From contig JACKQL020000107.1 of assembly GCA_018296165.2 (NCBI GenBank), forward strand, positions 62,001 to 126,000: a DNA stretch of 64,000 nt. Reading direction: 5' to 3'. A program made the translations under genes and the position numbers. The stretch is from Termitomyces sp. T153. Taxonomy: Eukaryota; Basidiomycota; Agaricomycetes; Agaricales; Lyophyllaceae. The notes below the pieces were generated by a model. It made no database searches. It was not told the DNA's origin and saw nothing but the letters and a program-made list of their open reading frames with translations. This document shows, piece by piece, positions 1 through 11,014 of this stretch. Within the stretch, counting starts at the first letter, position 1, and each line of letters opens with the position of its first letter.

Positions 1-260
1 AATGATGTGTAACAGGGTCAGGCATGGCAGGGGAGTGGTCCTAGGGGCTCAGAAGATCCAGAGGAAGCACCAGCAGCTGCGGGGAAGATGTCAGAGTTGG
101 CCAGGGGGCCGTCAGAGTTAGCCAAGAATGCATTGGAGTTAGCTGGAGTAGGTGCGGAGTGCTGGGGAAGTTCAATGGAGTGTTGGGGGAGGTTCTGGGA
201 GGACGGGGGTTTGTTGGGCGATGTACAGAGGTCTAGGGAATGGGTCATGACAGGTGCAAT
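1..260 (-). mobile_element. gag-like Pro/Ser/Asn-rich retroelement fragment, inverted
   Basis: Read on the minus strand this stretch is open and rich in Pro, Ser and Asn with short repeated phrases (LANSDGPLANSD). A similar phrase pattern (LANPNASLANPN) is read on the plus strand at about 9.1 kb, next to another repeat. On the plus strand the segment runs into an integrase tail near position 250, so two retroelement pieces are joined head to head. The gag assignment is inference from composition and context; no capsid motif was recognised. Confidence 0.4.
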
Positions 261-730
261 ATACCACAGAAAAACCCCAGCACCCAAGTACCAGCTCAGG
301 GATTGGGTCTACCTGGATGCTTCCAATATTACAACCACCCAACTGTCAAAAAAGCTCTCACACTGCCAATTAGGACCTCTCATGGTAGAATGGCAAGTTG
401 GGCCACTGGCCTATCAACTCTGGCTCTCTGCAGGGATGCACCAGCTCCACCCAGTGTTCAATGTGGTTCAGCTAACTCCAGTTCTAAAGGACCCTATTCT
501 GGAGTGATGCCCAGCACCCCTGCCACCTCCAGTAGTAGTCAATGACAACAAGGAGTATGAGGTGGAGGAAATTCTAGATAGTTGTCTGTTCTGATGATGG
601 CTACAATACAAGGTAAAGTGGAAAGGCTATGAAATTGAGGACATCTTCTGGAAACTGTGGAAGAACATGCACGCACCAGGGCTGATTAGGGAGTTCCACC
701 AGAGGCACCCAGACACACTGCAGGCCATCT
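250..730 (+). pseudogene. Ty3/gypsy chromovirus integrase C-terminus plus chromodomain, decayed
   Basis: The first part carries the typical end of a gypsy integrase: YQLRDWVYLDASN, then LGPLMVEW, then the conserved HPVFNVVQLTPV block. After a stop at about 505 another frame continues with a chromodomain: EYEVEEILDS, then LQYKVKWKGYE, then a degenerate W and NMHAP. At least three in-frame stops and frame changes interrupt it. The order integrase tail, chromodomain, polypurine tract and LTR is that of a fungal chromovirus. The protease, reverse transcriptase and RNase H part is absent. Confidence 0.8.
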
Positions 731-807
731 GAGAAATCAACCCAATTTCACCAGTGGACCAGGCAATCTAGAATTTCTTCTACCCTACATGTTGAGACAC
801 CACACAC

Positions 808-1162
808 TAGGGGGGTGTGATGTTAGGAGACTTCCATTTCCAACCTCTATAGTAATCTCTGCCACTTGTTCCAGACCCCTGGAGATCTCTGAAGACCCTT
901 GGAACTTTCTGTGGTTCCTCATTGAGCACCTTTCTAGGCTTAGGGCTAGCTCCAGCCTTCTGTACAGTCATTCTTACACTTCTGCTGCCTGCTGATGCAC
1001 TGCACCAAGCAGTGAGAATCCTTAGACTTGTTCTCTTCAGATTTCCCTCTGCTAGGTGATTAGTTACCATTTGTATTGTCAACTACCTTGCTAATATACT
1101 TTGGATTCCCCTCTGCTAGCTGCATGATTGAGCCACTGCTCCTGGAGGTTGCCCTTATATCC
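808..1162 (+). mobile_element. polypurine tract and 3' LTR-like segment of the chromovirus remnant
   Basis: A G-rich tract at about 808-817 (CTAGGGGGGTG) follows the chromodomain remnant, the expected place for a polypurine tract. LTR-like DNA then begins with TGTGATGTTAGG near 816. Its later part (about 1016-1162) is repeated in imperfect form at 1414-1567. Both copies end near CCTTA..ACA, the usual ACA end of an LTR. The borders are inference; no target-site duplication was found. Confidence 0.55.
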
Positions 1163-1413
1163 ACATGGCCTCTTACCAGACCCCTGGATTGTTTTCTGCA
1201 TCTCTGGCCAATCACTCATTGTAGGCCTCCTATTTTTGGACCACAAGTACTTTTGACTAAGGGCTACCTTTTGGTCATATTTGCACATGGTCATGTGCTG
1301 AGAGTCTGGAGATCAAGGCCATTTACAATTGATTTCCACTTTTTGATTAGACTCTGAATTTGGTTGTTGTTGGGTGCTTTTTTCAGAAGCTCTAGAGTAA
1401 ATTTTCTAAATAC

Positions 1414-1567
1414 TGGCATTGGAGATCCTTAGACTTGTTCTCTTTGGATCTCCGTCTGCCAGGTGAGTAGCTAGAACTCTAGAACTTCTTGTAGATACTG
1501 AATAGACTTTGGATCTCCCTCTACCAGTTGTGTGATTGAGCCACAGCCTCTAGAGGTCACCCTTACA
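1414..1567 (+). repeat. second copy of the LTR-like segment
   Basis: About 150 bp matching 1016-1162 with many differences. Shared blocks are ATCCTTAGACTTGTTCTCTT, TGGAT(C/T)(T/C)CC..CTGCCAGGTGA and TGTGATTGAGCCAC. It is probably a solo or nested LTR fragment. A third shorter copy lies inside the MITE at about 14254-14340. Confidence 0.6.
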
Positions 1568-2500
1568 CAGACTTCAGAATTCAAGTCTGGCAACTCTAAA
1601 GCATTGTCTCTTACTCTAACACCTGCTCTCTTGAATTAGTGCCCTCATTGTTTCATTTAGCTAGTACTACCTTAGAGTACTATTTTACCAAGTTGTCATT
1701 TAGTACTAGCACTTATAGCTAGTCTTGTTTTGTTATTGTCCCCATTGCTAACACTCCTTTTGCTACTTTCTAGCGCCAGACTTTAGCCTTGCTCCACTAG
1801 CAACCTACTCACTAGTGACCTCAGTTTGACTCTAGTGGGTTCACCCATGGAGTTTCCCCTTTCCTATTTACTATCAACATCTCTTGACCTTGTAGTAGTG
1901 ACCTAGCACCTCTTCTGCTTCTAGCAGGCTTTTTGAAACTTAGCTCAACTTGCACCCCTCATTTCTAGTCTGTTTATACTATACTTGTGAAACTGCTAGT
2001 TGTTGTGTTCCCTGCATGGTAGCTAGGTGGCAACAGATGTCATCACCTGACATTGTCTTCTCTTTTCTTGATGGATGTTCAGCCATGTTCAGCCACTAGG
2101 CTTTTTTCTAGGGCCTTGTTCCTATACCTCATCCCATTTGAGGCCAGACAGTCCAGCTTTATTCTTTGTGCTAGTGTGCTTCTCTATTTTGCTGCTATTC
2201 CTTCATCTGTTGGCTTGTGTATTGCTACTGCTGTCTGCCTAGCATTACATTACACCAAGATTGACAGCCAATGATGGAACCATTCTAAAACCCCAATATA
2301 TTCTCCTTTTCTATTCTAATATACAAAGATGTAAATATGAATAGAAGCAGATAAGATAAGATAAGATAATAGGCCACAACAAAATAGAATCATACAGAGT
2401 TACATATATATATTGGGACATAATTATCTTATGTATGAAAAGTTAAATGTTATACCACTACAGCCTTGGCTTCTGGATCTGATCCCCTCTTGATTCTCCA
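1568..2500. other. repeat-derived sequence without a recognisable gene
   Basis: AT-rich, CpG-poor DNA with no conserved coding frame. It contains a short (GATAA)n microsatellite at about 2350-2370. It is presumably old transposon sequence, because recognisable retroelement remnants lie on both sides. Confidence 0.5.
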
Positions 2501-2509
2501 TTCACATCT

Positions 2510-3140
2510 CAGCCACCATATTAGACATGCAGATTCAGATATTACAATTCTATACATCTTGTCCCTGCTTTTTTCATTTCTCCTTTTCAAAACTGGGAGT
2601 CATTAAGTGGCAGCCAAGAATCAGTCCTATGTATACTTGGTTTCTTCCAGACAATACCCCTCATTTCACACAGACTTTTGCCTGTACCCAGACTTCCTTT
2701 TGGCCTGATACAGTGCATGCAGTAAGTATATGTTCCATACTTATACTTTCTTTTGCCTCACATTCATTACATTTGCTCCTACACTCATAGTTGAGTATGT
2801 TCTTTCAATAGCCACCAATCTTATAGGCACTGTGGAGGGCTTTCCAAAGGAATGCTCTTGCCTTGTTTGTTAGATCCTTGCTCTTTAGGGATCTCTAGAG
2901 CCTCTTGTCTGTAGGTGTACTCCCAGTGGCTTCTCTTACTGCCCACCTTGTCATGTCCAGGTTTATGGCCATGCTCCATCTGTATGGTTGCTTCCTTTTT
3001 TCAATTATTCCCCTGTAGAGGAAGGCTTGGGATACATTGCATAGTTTTGCTCTAGTGTACACATAGTTGGGGACTGCCTTTAAGGTTATAATACTGGTGT
3101 TGTCTGACCCACCTGCTATGGAAGCTCTGACCAAACAAAG
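2510..3140 (-). pseudogene. LINE-like reverse transcriptase tail (RNase H / zinc-knuckle region), decayed
   Basis: The minus strand shows MTRWAVREATGSTPTDKRL, then SLKSKDLTNKARAFLWKALH, then a Cys/His block (CNECEAKE..MEHILTAC). This order resembles the C-terminal RNase H and zf-RVT-like part of basidiomycete non-LTR elements. In-frame stops stand where Trp is expected, consistent with G-to-A decay on this strand. The upstream reverse transcriptase part is missing. The clade (Tad1-like) is a guess. Confidence 0.6.
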
Positions 3141-3566
3141 TGAAGTTGGTGCTGGATCTCAACACTGAGAAATCAAACCCATAACTGAGCAAAGTGAGGG
3201 TTGGGGCCGGATTTTGATAGCTGTAAGTATGTGGGTGTATGATATGCCTAGGAAGTGACGATTGGTGAAGTCATATATTTACGCGTGTTGTGAAGGCCGC
3301 GCACGGAGCAATTATTTAAACTCCGTGAATTGGTCCATCTCGCCTTTCTTTACTTGCCTCGTCTACTGTTGCTAATTTCTTCACGATACCTTTTTTCGAT
3401 TCTTATCAGTCTTACATGATTCACATCATTGGAACTGGTCAAATCTTACTTGGATTGTGACCGAAGGTCGAACAGTACTTAGGTAGGTTTACGTGACTCT
3501 TTGATCTTAGTCCTGGCTAATGTTACCATTGAACAACTTGACTAATATACAGCTGGCTCTTGAGCA
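3141..3566. promoter_or_regulatory. REC8 upstream region; transition out of repeats
   Basis: From about 3190 the sequence regains CpG and no longer resembles the repeats. It holds a TATTTAAAC-like AT box near 3312 and several short CT-rich runs before the REC8 start. No gene was seen. A TSS cannot be placed from sequence alone. Confidence 0.35.
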
Positions 3567-6500
3567 ATGTTTTTTACTTCGGAATTACTTGCTAGCCGCG
3601 ATAGTGGTTTCGGCCTCCTTTGGTCAAATGTCACCTTATCTCTGATCTTGTGAAGTCCTAATATCTGTCATCAGGCTCGCCGCTACTCTCGGCTCTAGAT
3701 CAGTTTTCAAAAAATTGCCTAAACGATCCATCCTTACGGCAGATATTGCTCAATTGTGTGACTTAATTGCTGAACCTTCAGAACCTCTCGCTTTGAGGTT
3801 GTCCAGCAACCTTCTTGTTGGGGTAGCTCGGTAAGACTTCTGAACTAACAAACACAAGTTATCGAGTTAAAATTCTTTAATCTGGCTATTAGTATTTATA
3901 AAGGTTGCAGATTCTTCGTTTGATTCAGGAATTTGACTGATTCATGCGATCGAAGTCAAACAAGATATTTTTCTAAATGATGTGACAAACTGTTTCGCAT
4001 CCTTGAAAAAAGTTGTTCAGGAACTTCGGTCTAGTGCCGTATTGGATGCACGTCTTCAAATGCTTCAACCATCTGTCCGGTGAGCCAATACTCCATGAAA
4101 ACGAATTCATGAAATTCAACCACCTTTTGAAGTTCCTCGGCTATCACTTTGACAGCTAATCCCAAAGCTACTATTGCTATTGACTTTGATGCCCTTGTTG
4201 CAGTATGTCTCCTCTTTTCGTTAGTACCTGACAAAGTACCCATTCTATATTCAGGATTGGGACGAATACTTGAATATCGGAGGTGGGAAATGGACTGACT
4301 TGATTATTTCAATCTGACAAATTTTTTTATTTTTTGAAGATCATCGCCCAATGGTATCAGATAACGATGATGAGGAGTACGATCCTGCGGAATCAGGCAC
4401 GCGGAGGAGACGGAAAAAAGTCGAAGCCAATCCACTCTTTCAAGCAGAAACCCCACCAGCGGAGTTACACACCCTCACTGAACACCACGATCACGTTTTA
4501 TCCGCTTCTTTTGACCTTTCATACCATGGTGGCAGTGGGAATGACGCTTTCGCGCCGTCGTCATCGCAGGCCGTTGATTTCGGCTTTGACGATAACATTT
4601 TTGTACTATCTGATGGTCTGGACGTCGCAGGACTTGCCGATGAACTAGCTCAGGAGCTTGGTTGGGCAGATTCCGCGAAAGACAAAGAGGTGTAAGCTCA
4701 AAAACTTCTCTCTGTGAGCCGAATCAATAACAATAGTATCAGCGTTCAACTTGTTAACGACGGACCCGAGATTGACCTGCATATGGATTTCAGTCATGAG
4801 AACGGAACGGATATGGGTCCCAATGCACCAATAGAAGACGAGACGTGGAAGAGGAGGTTGAAACGCAAGGTTGGCGCTCAGCATAATATCAAGTTTTCCG
4901 ATTTTCTGTATTCATGATCTTGACCTAGAGGGATCCGCGTTCACAAAAGGGTCAGTGAGGTGCAATGTAACGACAAATCTGAAGTAATTTTTAACAGAGA
5001 ATATTCACCATTCGCCTGGTTCGGCATCGCCTCATTCGACTCCCTTATCTACCTTCAGCTCGACTACTTCATTTTTGCGCTCACTATTGACTCAAGATAA
5101 TGTTCCTACCCCTTTACAAGACATAACTTTAGAAGAACGTGGCCGGGCCAATGCTGATATTAAAAAGACGAAGAAGATTACGCGTTTGTTACTAGACGCT
5201 CGAACGGAGCTTACTGATGACGAACTGAAAGTGAGTGGTCGTAAACGCCAAGACTTCAGGAGGAATTAAGTCGATACTCATAAAAGACCGCGCGAACCCA
5301 CTACCTACGAGCCCAGGACCTGTTACGTCATAGTTTTGAACGGAAGCAAAAGGAAAAATATTCAGAAAGAATCCTAACAGAAAAGGTCTGGGGTGTGCCT
5401 AGCTGCAGTACGTCTGATGGTATCTTGGTTATGTATGATGACCTCACAAAAGTTGATACCAAAGTTGGCACATCGGCATTAGCGGATTTTTGGCAGGAGA
5501 ACTTCAAAGTGCAAGTCGAAGCAAGAACCGGCAACCTTTACATTCATCCCGGTGGTACGTTCGTTGCTGTTGCCACGTTTGGTTCGAGCTGACAGACCTA
5601 GTTGATCGTCCTCACAAGCGTCGGAAGCTCGAGAAGGTCGTTGGTGCGAATGGGTTTTCTGACGCAGAAATATGGGTTCCGGAAGCTTTTACTGAGCAGG
5701 CAAAGTACAGCGGGCCAATAACTGGATATGAAGGTATTTTGAACGGTCCTCCACGTAAATGCTTGGATCGATGATGACGGCTGACAGATACAGATCTTGT
5801 ACTGCAAGACAATCTGCGCTCCTCTGAGGCAAGTGAAATTCGCGTATCAGGTCGTCGCTTGCTCATTTTGCAAATTAAGGAACCTGGTCAAGGAAGACGA
5901 ATATCTCGGGACAATAGCATCACCGGAAATTTGGACATTGAACTCGGAGCACAGAATGCAGAGCTTGGATCGCAAAAGAGTTCTATGTTCCCATGGGACA
6001 ACGCAGGCGACAGCTCATCAAGCGGAGTGTTCGGAATGGCCGAGAGTGATCACAACTTGCCACTGGACCATATTGAGATTCGTATGCGGGGAAGCTCTCA
6101 GAGCAGGAGAGATAGTTCTCTGGTTCCTAGTCAAGTAGGTAGCCTCACTGGCGGCCCTGGTTTCTCTCCGGCGGGCGTAAAAAAACCTCAAATCTTTGAC
6201 GACGATTACGCATTCGAAGGTGACCGTGATCAGTTCTGAATCGGCTATAGTTAACGTCATAACTCAGTGAATATGCACGATATATCTGCAGCTCTTGAGT
6301 CGCAGAAATCGGACATGAACCTCGTTAGCTTGGAAAGAAATAGTTTCAACTTCCTAGAGTGCTTTGATCTGTATTTCTCATAGGTCGTTATCTGATGAAC
6401 TAACTTTTAGATACGTCAAAATGCAGTCTTATTCACTCCCTTCATCTGCCACCAATCTGACATTCGACATTGTGGTGCCCCAAGCATCTAGCACCCGACA

Positions 6501-6717
6501 TGTCGCAGCTTCGGCCTTCTATCACTGTCTAGGTGTGTACACAACCTTTTCTGGCTTGCATCTTCGTTTGGGGACTATTCTTTGGGGAGAGAGGTGTTTT
6601 AAGCTGCTGTACTGAAAAGGATCGGATGTTACCCTGATTTTAGTTCTCGCCACCAAAAATCTCTTGCGCCTCAAGCAAACCAACTCTCATGGACAGCTGA
6701 TTATCACTGCATTATGA
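3567..6717 (+). CDS. rec8: meiotic cohesin subunit Rec8 (kleisin)
   Basis: Rec8 is the meiotic alpha-kleisin that closes the cohesin ring and is cut by separase at anaphase. The spliced N-terminus reads MFFTSELLASRDSG, then LLWLAATLGS, then EPLALRLSSNLLVGVAR. This is the Rad21/Rec8 N-terminal domain and resembles Rec8 (LAATLGSK in fission yeast) more than Rad21. The C-terminal winged helix ends ATKNLLRLKQTNSHG..ITAL and the stop is at 6715-6717. Early exons resolved by hand: 3567-3622, 3675-3830, 3893-3903 (11 nt), 3956-4079, 4133-4202, 4255-4282, then from 4340. The acidic middle part is split over several more exons whose borders are approximate. It converges on the HSCB gene and lies at the edge of two repeat blocks. 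Confidence 0.9.
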
Positions 6718-6963
6718 AGACAAGACAACAACAATTCACTCAAATTTCATGTTCGGTCGGATGAAAATTCTCGTTTCCGTGGCAGGCTTACACCTACAAT
6801 ATACCGATAATACTCTACCTAAAGGCCAATTACTTCCCGCTCGTCTGTAGTGCATATGCAGTTAAGTCTCACATAGATGTAAACTCGTGTTTATATAGTT
6901 ATGCTGAATAAAATCATTCGTGATATGGTATTTAAAATGCAGCTTGGTTAGATTCATCATTCA

Positions 6964-7733
6964 TCATGCATTATCCAGCCATCTCTTCGCAGCTCGCTCA
7001 ATGCCCTCCAAATATCTAAGACGAATGGCCGCCGACTTTGCATCCTCCCACTGCGCTCTCCCGAACAAATTTTCCAGTTCTTGGATTGTTTCTCGGATCT
7101 CACCTAGACAGAAGGACTCGGTCACTCGATCAGACCGCTTGATGGCGGGTAAATGGAACAAACTGGTGTTCTTCTTAACCAAATTCTCTACTTGAGATTT
7201 TTCCGTTGCATCTTCTATAGTTTCCCTTGCGTCCATGATTCCAGATATGAATTGGATGTCATCGATCTGGTCTGCCTCTGAAACCGGCAAGTGGTGACAG
7301 TTTAGAATGTACTCTGCTCTGGATAATGGCTTCAGAAGGCACTGATAAGCCTCGTTGATACGTGCCGAGAGGGTTTGAGCGACCACAAGTTTATTCTTGC
7401 GCAGCATATCAGCCTTTGCTATTCAACAAAATGAAAACATACGGCGCCCTTGGAAGCCCAGGAGTCAGGATGACATAGTACCTGGGCACTGCGGAATCTT
7501 TCCTTGAGAGTGGGGAGATGAATGACAAATGGGTTTGGCTCATCAGGAAGACCAAAGATTTCGTAGTGCTTGGTATTATGTGGTAGACTGGATATGTGCC
7601 AACAATTTGTGCATGCAGGAAGGGAGGATGGTAGGACCTTGGTGCACGAGGGACAATTACTCTTGCGGGACAGTGACGAGTGGAAGTAACGAGCTGGATG
7701 CTGCCGCAAAATCTTGCGAGAGACAGAGAACAT
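6964..7733 (-). CDS. JAC1: mitochondrial Fe-S cluster co-chaperone HscB/Jac1
   Basis: This J-type co-chaperone hands the ISU scaffold to the mitochondrial Hsp70 for Fe-S cluster transfer. The start at 7733 gives an Arg-rich, acid-free presequence (MFSVSRKILRQHPARYF) fitting import into mitochondria. A CPSC..CTNC tetracysteine follows at about residues 26-44, then the J-domain (HYEIFGLP, HPD motif) and an HSCB C-terminal helical domain (NEAYQCLLKPLSRAEYIL). Exons 7733-7443 and 7395-6964 give 240 residues. The 47 bp intron (7396-7442) has a CTGAT branch site and restores family spacing between HPD and INEAY. The tetracysteine is known in animal HSCB and absent from budding yeast Jac1. Confidence 0.9.
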
Positions 7734-8995
7734 TGGAAAGTCACGTGTGCTCTTAGGTGAGAAATGTATTATGTAATGTGTGACCATGATAAGATTAAAA
7801 CAGGGTACCCAGTTCCGCCGCACATTATCAAGCAGCTTCTTCAATCGGCAATTGCCGATGATTGAGTTGGAACAAGTCTTCACAATCTTTTGCCTGTTTT
7901 CTGTGTCGACACACTTCAATGTACATTAATTCTAGACCCAGCTTGCATAACTTCAAATTAAGACTCCATTATTCACTATGGAACTTTGTTTCAATTTGTC
8001 TCAAGTTTGATCGGCTGACATGTGGGCATTTTTCATCAACTTTTTTGCGAAAAAAAATTGATAGTAAGTCTCATTGAGTGCTTACATAATATGTTATCTT
8101 GCATTTCCTTAGCAGCATCAATGAAGTTGCTTATATTTCTAAGGACTTCATAATGACATATAATCATTTAGAAACCAGTGCACTACCTTGTACCACATAT
8201 GCTGAGTTATATACACAGGAAAGCAAGGAGCCTTATTGGTAGCCATGAAAAATCTGGCAAACTCTTTTACTGTCTTGGTACATTGTTTTCATGCAAACTT
8301 TTTGATATTTTTTCCCCATGTTTCAATGTCATGATTCTTTCAGAGAAACTGATGGTCCACAATTCATGACAAAGGGTCATTTGGGAAAGAAAACCAGTCC
8401 ATCATGACAGTGACAGTTTCTACCATACAAAGAGACAGTACATCTCCATTGCTCTCTAGGAGATAGGATCACATGGACCATGGCTAACTCACTATTGGTC
8501 TTATAAAAGTACAATAGACTAAGCTCAGCTAAGTATAGTGGATTATAGAAAGCTGGCCTATCAGGGCTGGAATCATGTTTAAGGTTCAGAGAAAAAGATT
8601 CAGAAGGAATATGGGTAGAAGATGCATGAAAATGAAACTCCCCCTGAAGTTACTCTTATCATGTGAGATGTAAATCCAGTTTTGAAAGAAGGAAAAAACA
8701 AAAAAAACAAAAACAACTTAGAAAGGCAAAAAATCACTTATGACAAGGCTCAGAAAGTGTGCAATACAGGCAAAATGACAAAGAGTCAATGCAGGCCAAG
8801 TTTTGGCTCAGGATATACAGATGATCCCATCAAAAAATTGACAGATCCAGAATTCTGACATGACAGCACAATGGAGGAGTCTGATGATGCAAATTTGGCT
8901 TCTGCCTTCATGTTCTTACTTGTAAATGTACCTGAGCAAGATGATGAGGATACTGAGAGTGAATTAAAAGAAAACATTGAGGAGTTTGCTCACTA
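7734..8995. other. gene-free, CpG-poor sequence at the edge of the transposon island
   Basis: No conserved frame was recognised. After about 8050 CpG almost disappears and the DNA becomes A-rich. A short acidic open frame at 8871-9194 runs across the border into the gag-like block; I could not assign it and treat it as repeat-derived. Confidence 0.45.
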
Positions 8996-9459
8996 TCACA
9001 ACTTGCCCCCAGAACCCCTAGACCTCCTCCCAAGCCACCTCACCCCCTTGAAATTCCCCTCCAACACCTCCTCAATTTCCCCAACCTTTGTTGATCCATG
9101 GTGCCCACCCTGGCTAACCCTAATGCTTCCTTGGCAAACCCTAACATATCCCCTGCAGGCCCCATCACTCCCCTTGCTTTTTCCAAGTCCCTGATTCCCT
9201 CTGACTGTCACGACCTGCTCCCTAGACCCCGACACTGCCCCCAGCCCCCCTCCCCAATGCTCTGCCAAACTCCCCAACCCTTGCCCACCCTCCGCGCCCA
9301 CTTCGGGCAACTCCAACACTTCCTCAGCAGACCCCAACGGCTCCTTGATCAACTCTGATGCATTCTCCACAGCAGTTGATGCACCCCCTGAATTCCCCTG
9401 GACTCCTGAGGCTTTCCCTGACCCTGGAACGATCCGCTTCCCAACTGATCCCATCAGAA
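8996..9459 (+). mobile_element. gag-like Pro/Asn-rich block with retained CpG
   Basis: A C-rich segment reading Pro, Asn and Ser in short repeats (PTLANPNASLANPN), similar to the inverted fragment at 1-260. Unlike its surroundings it keeps many CpG dinucleotides, as does the adjoining repeat copy at 9460-10159. Both are therefore probably a younger insertion. The minus strand is also open for about 170 codons, but with Gly/Val-rich shadow composition. Confidence 0.4.
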
Positions 9460-10159
9460 TGTCACCATGGCCCGTTCCAAGATCGCACCTGACAACCATC
9501 AACTCCATGCAGTTCCGTCAAGCCCGCTGCCATATTCTCTGCCCTCCAGAGCTGCCCAGTAGTAGGTACATAAGTCATAGAGGAACCCCTAGCACTTTAG
9601 TCTTGATATTGCATTCACCAGTTTCCTATGTCTTGTCTTTTGTCTCATCATTGTCTCTGTTTTTAGTTTTGAATCTATCTCTGTTCTCTGTCTTGTCTTG
9701 CCTCGTCTCCGCCTTGTCTCAACTGTGTATAGTTACTTTGTCTTCCTAAGTTCCTTTCATCTCCAATGACAGTACAAACTCCGCATGCATACTATGATCC
9801 AAATATTCCTACGACAACCCCAGACCTCGCTCCCACTTGGCCCAGGAACACCTCACGTCTTGGCAATCCCCTGTCAAACCCCGGCTCCACCCCCATCAAC
9901 TATGAAGCCTCCACTTACCCCACATTCTAATTGCATGCCCACGAACTTGCTTCAGCACCCATCCAGGTTCAACAACTAGTACACTTGGTCTTAGACACCC
10001 CCGAACCACTCCGGACTTGCTCGGACTGCCCTCTAGCTCCCCCTTGCAAGTCCCTCCATGCCAATACTGGACGCTTGGTTATAAATGCAGGACATCGCAT
10101 CTGCCTAGTAAGGACTCGCCAGTGTAGCTGAGCCCCCATCATCAGCGGAACCTGACACT
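9460..10159 (+). repeat. direct repeat copy 1 (CpG-retaining, LTR-like)
   Basis: About 700 bp that starts TGTCACCATGG and ends at AACCTGACACT. It pairs with 10276-11014. It contains an AT-rich TATA-like site, a long CT-rich tract (9590-9730) as in LTR R/U5 regions, and an open frame from ATG 9766 (MTVQTPHAYYDP..). That frame is broken by one TAA at 9928-9930 and then continues to 10131. The TGT start and CT tract suggest an LTR plus leader, but no PBS or target-site duplication could be fixed. Confidence 0.6.
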
Positions 10160-10275
10160 GACATCTCTCCTGGCCCAGACACACATCACTAGCTTACCCT
10201 TACAACCTACACAACTACTCTGGAACTCTCCAACAATCATGGGGCAGATCATGTTCCCATCAGTTCCCATCAGAA

Positions 10276-11014
10276 TGTCATTGTGGCCCACCATCCAATT
10301 AGAGCTGACACCCATCAACCCCAATAGCTCTGATGAGCCCCTGCCATCACACCCTCAATTCCTAGAGGAGGTCTAGTAGTTAGTATATAAGGCATAGAGT
10401 AGCATCTATTACCTTAGTCTTGATATTACTTTACTTGGTTTCCTGTGTTTTGTGTTTCTTCTCTATTATGTCTCCTGGTCTTCTTGTCTCTATTTCTATT
10501 TTTAGTCTTTTGAATCTATTCCTTTTCTCAGTTCCATCTCATCTTGACTTTGTCTCATCTCATCCATCTCTGTTTCCTTATCATTCCTAAGTTCCTTTCA
10601 ACTCTGACATCATTACAAACTCCATGCATACACTATGACCCTACAAACATTCATACAATAACTCTGGACCTCACTCTACACTCAACCCCACAACCCATCA
10701 CTCTTGATTGATCCCCCATCAAACTCTGGCTCCACTCCCATCACTCACAAAGCCCCCACTTGCCCTACAATCCATACACTCACTTATGGACTTGTACCTG
10801 ACACCTGCTCAAGCCCAATGCTTAATATACTTGGTCTTAGACTTTCCCAGACCACTCCTGACTTGCTTGGACTGCTTCCCCTGGCTTTTGCTTGCAAGCA
10901 TCTGAAGTCCAAACCACCTCCAAAGTGCTAGGTTATAAGCACAAGACATTGCATCCACCTAGTAAGGACTCACCCAGTTAATCTGAGCCCCCATGATCAG
11001 CAGAACCTGACACT
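10276..11014 (+). repeat. direct repeat copy 2 (CpG-depleted, LTR-like)
   Basis: About 740 bp matching copy 1 along its length. It starts TGTCATTGTGG and contains a clean TATATAAGG box at about 10384-10392 and the same CT-rich tract. It ends at AACCTGACACT. Where copy 1 has CpG, this copy usually has TpG or CpA (CTCGGA/CTTGGA, CATCGCAT/CATTGCAT, CAGCGGAA/CAGCAGAA). Its reading frame has many stops. About 116 bp separates it from copy 1, so the pair is nearly tandem. Confidence 0.6.

Noticed and set aside
7414..7442. 29 bp intron in the HscB gene
   Set aside because: Too short for this genome; the 47 bp alternative has a branch site and restores family spacing.
8996..9508. 170-codon minus-strand open frame
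   Set aside because: Gly/Val/Ser composition is the complement of the Pro/Asn-rich plus-strand retroelement sequence; no motif was seen.
9766..10131. Intact protein-coding gene in repeat copy 1
   Set aside because: A TAA at 9928-9930 breaks the frame, the second copy is full of stops, and the sequence lies inside an LTR-like repeat; treated as an element remnant.
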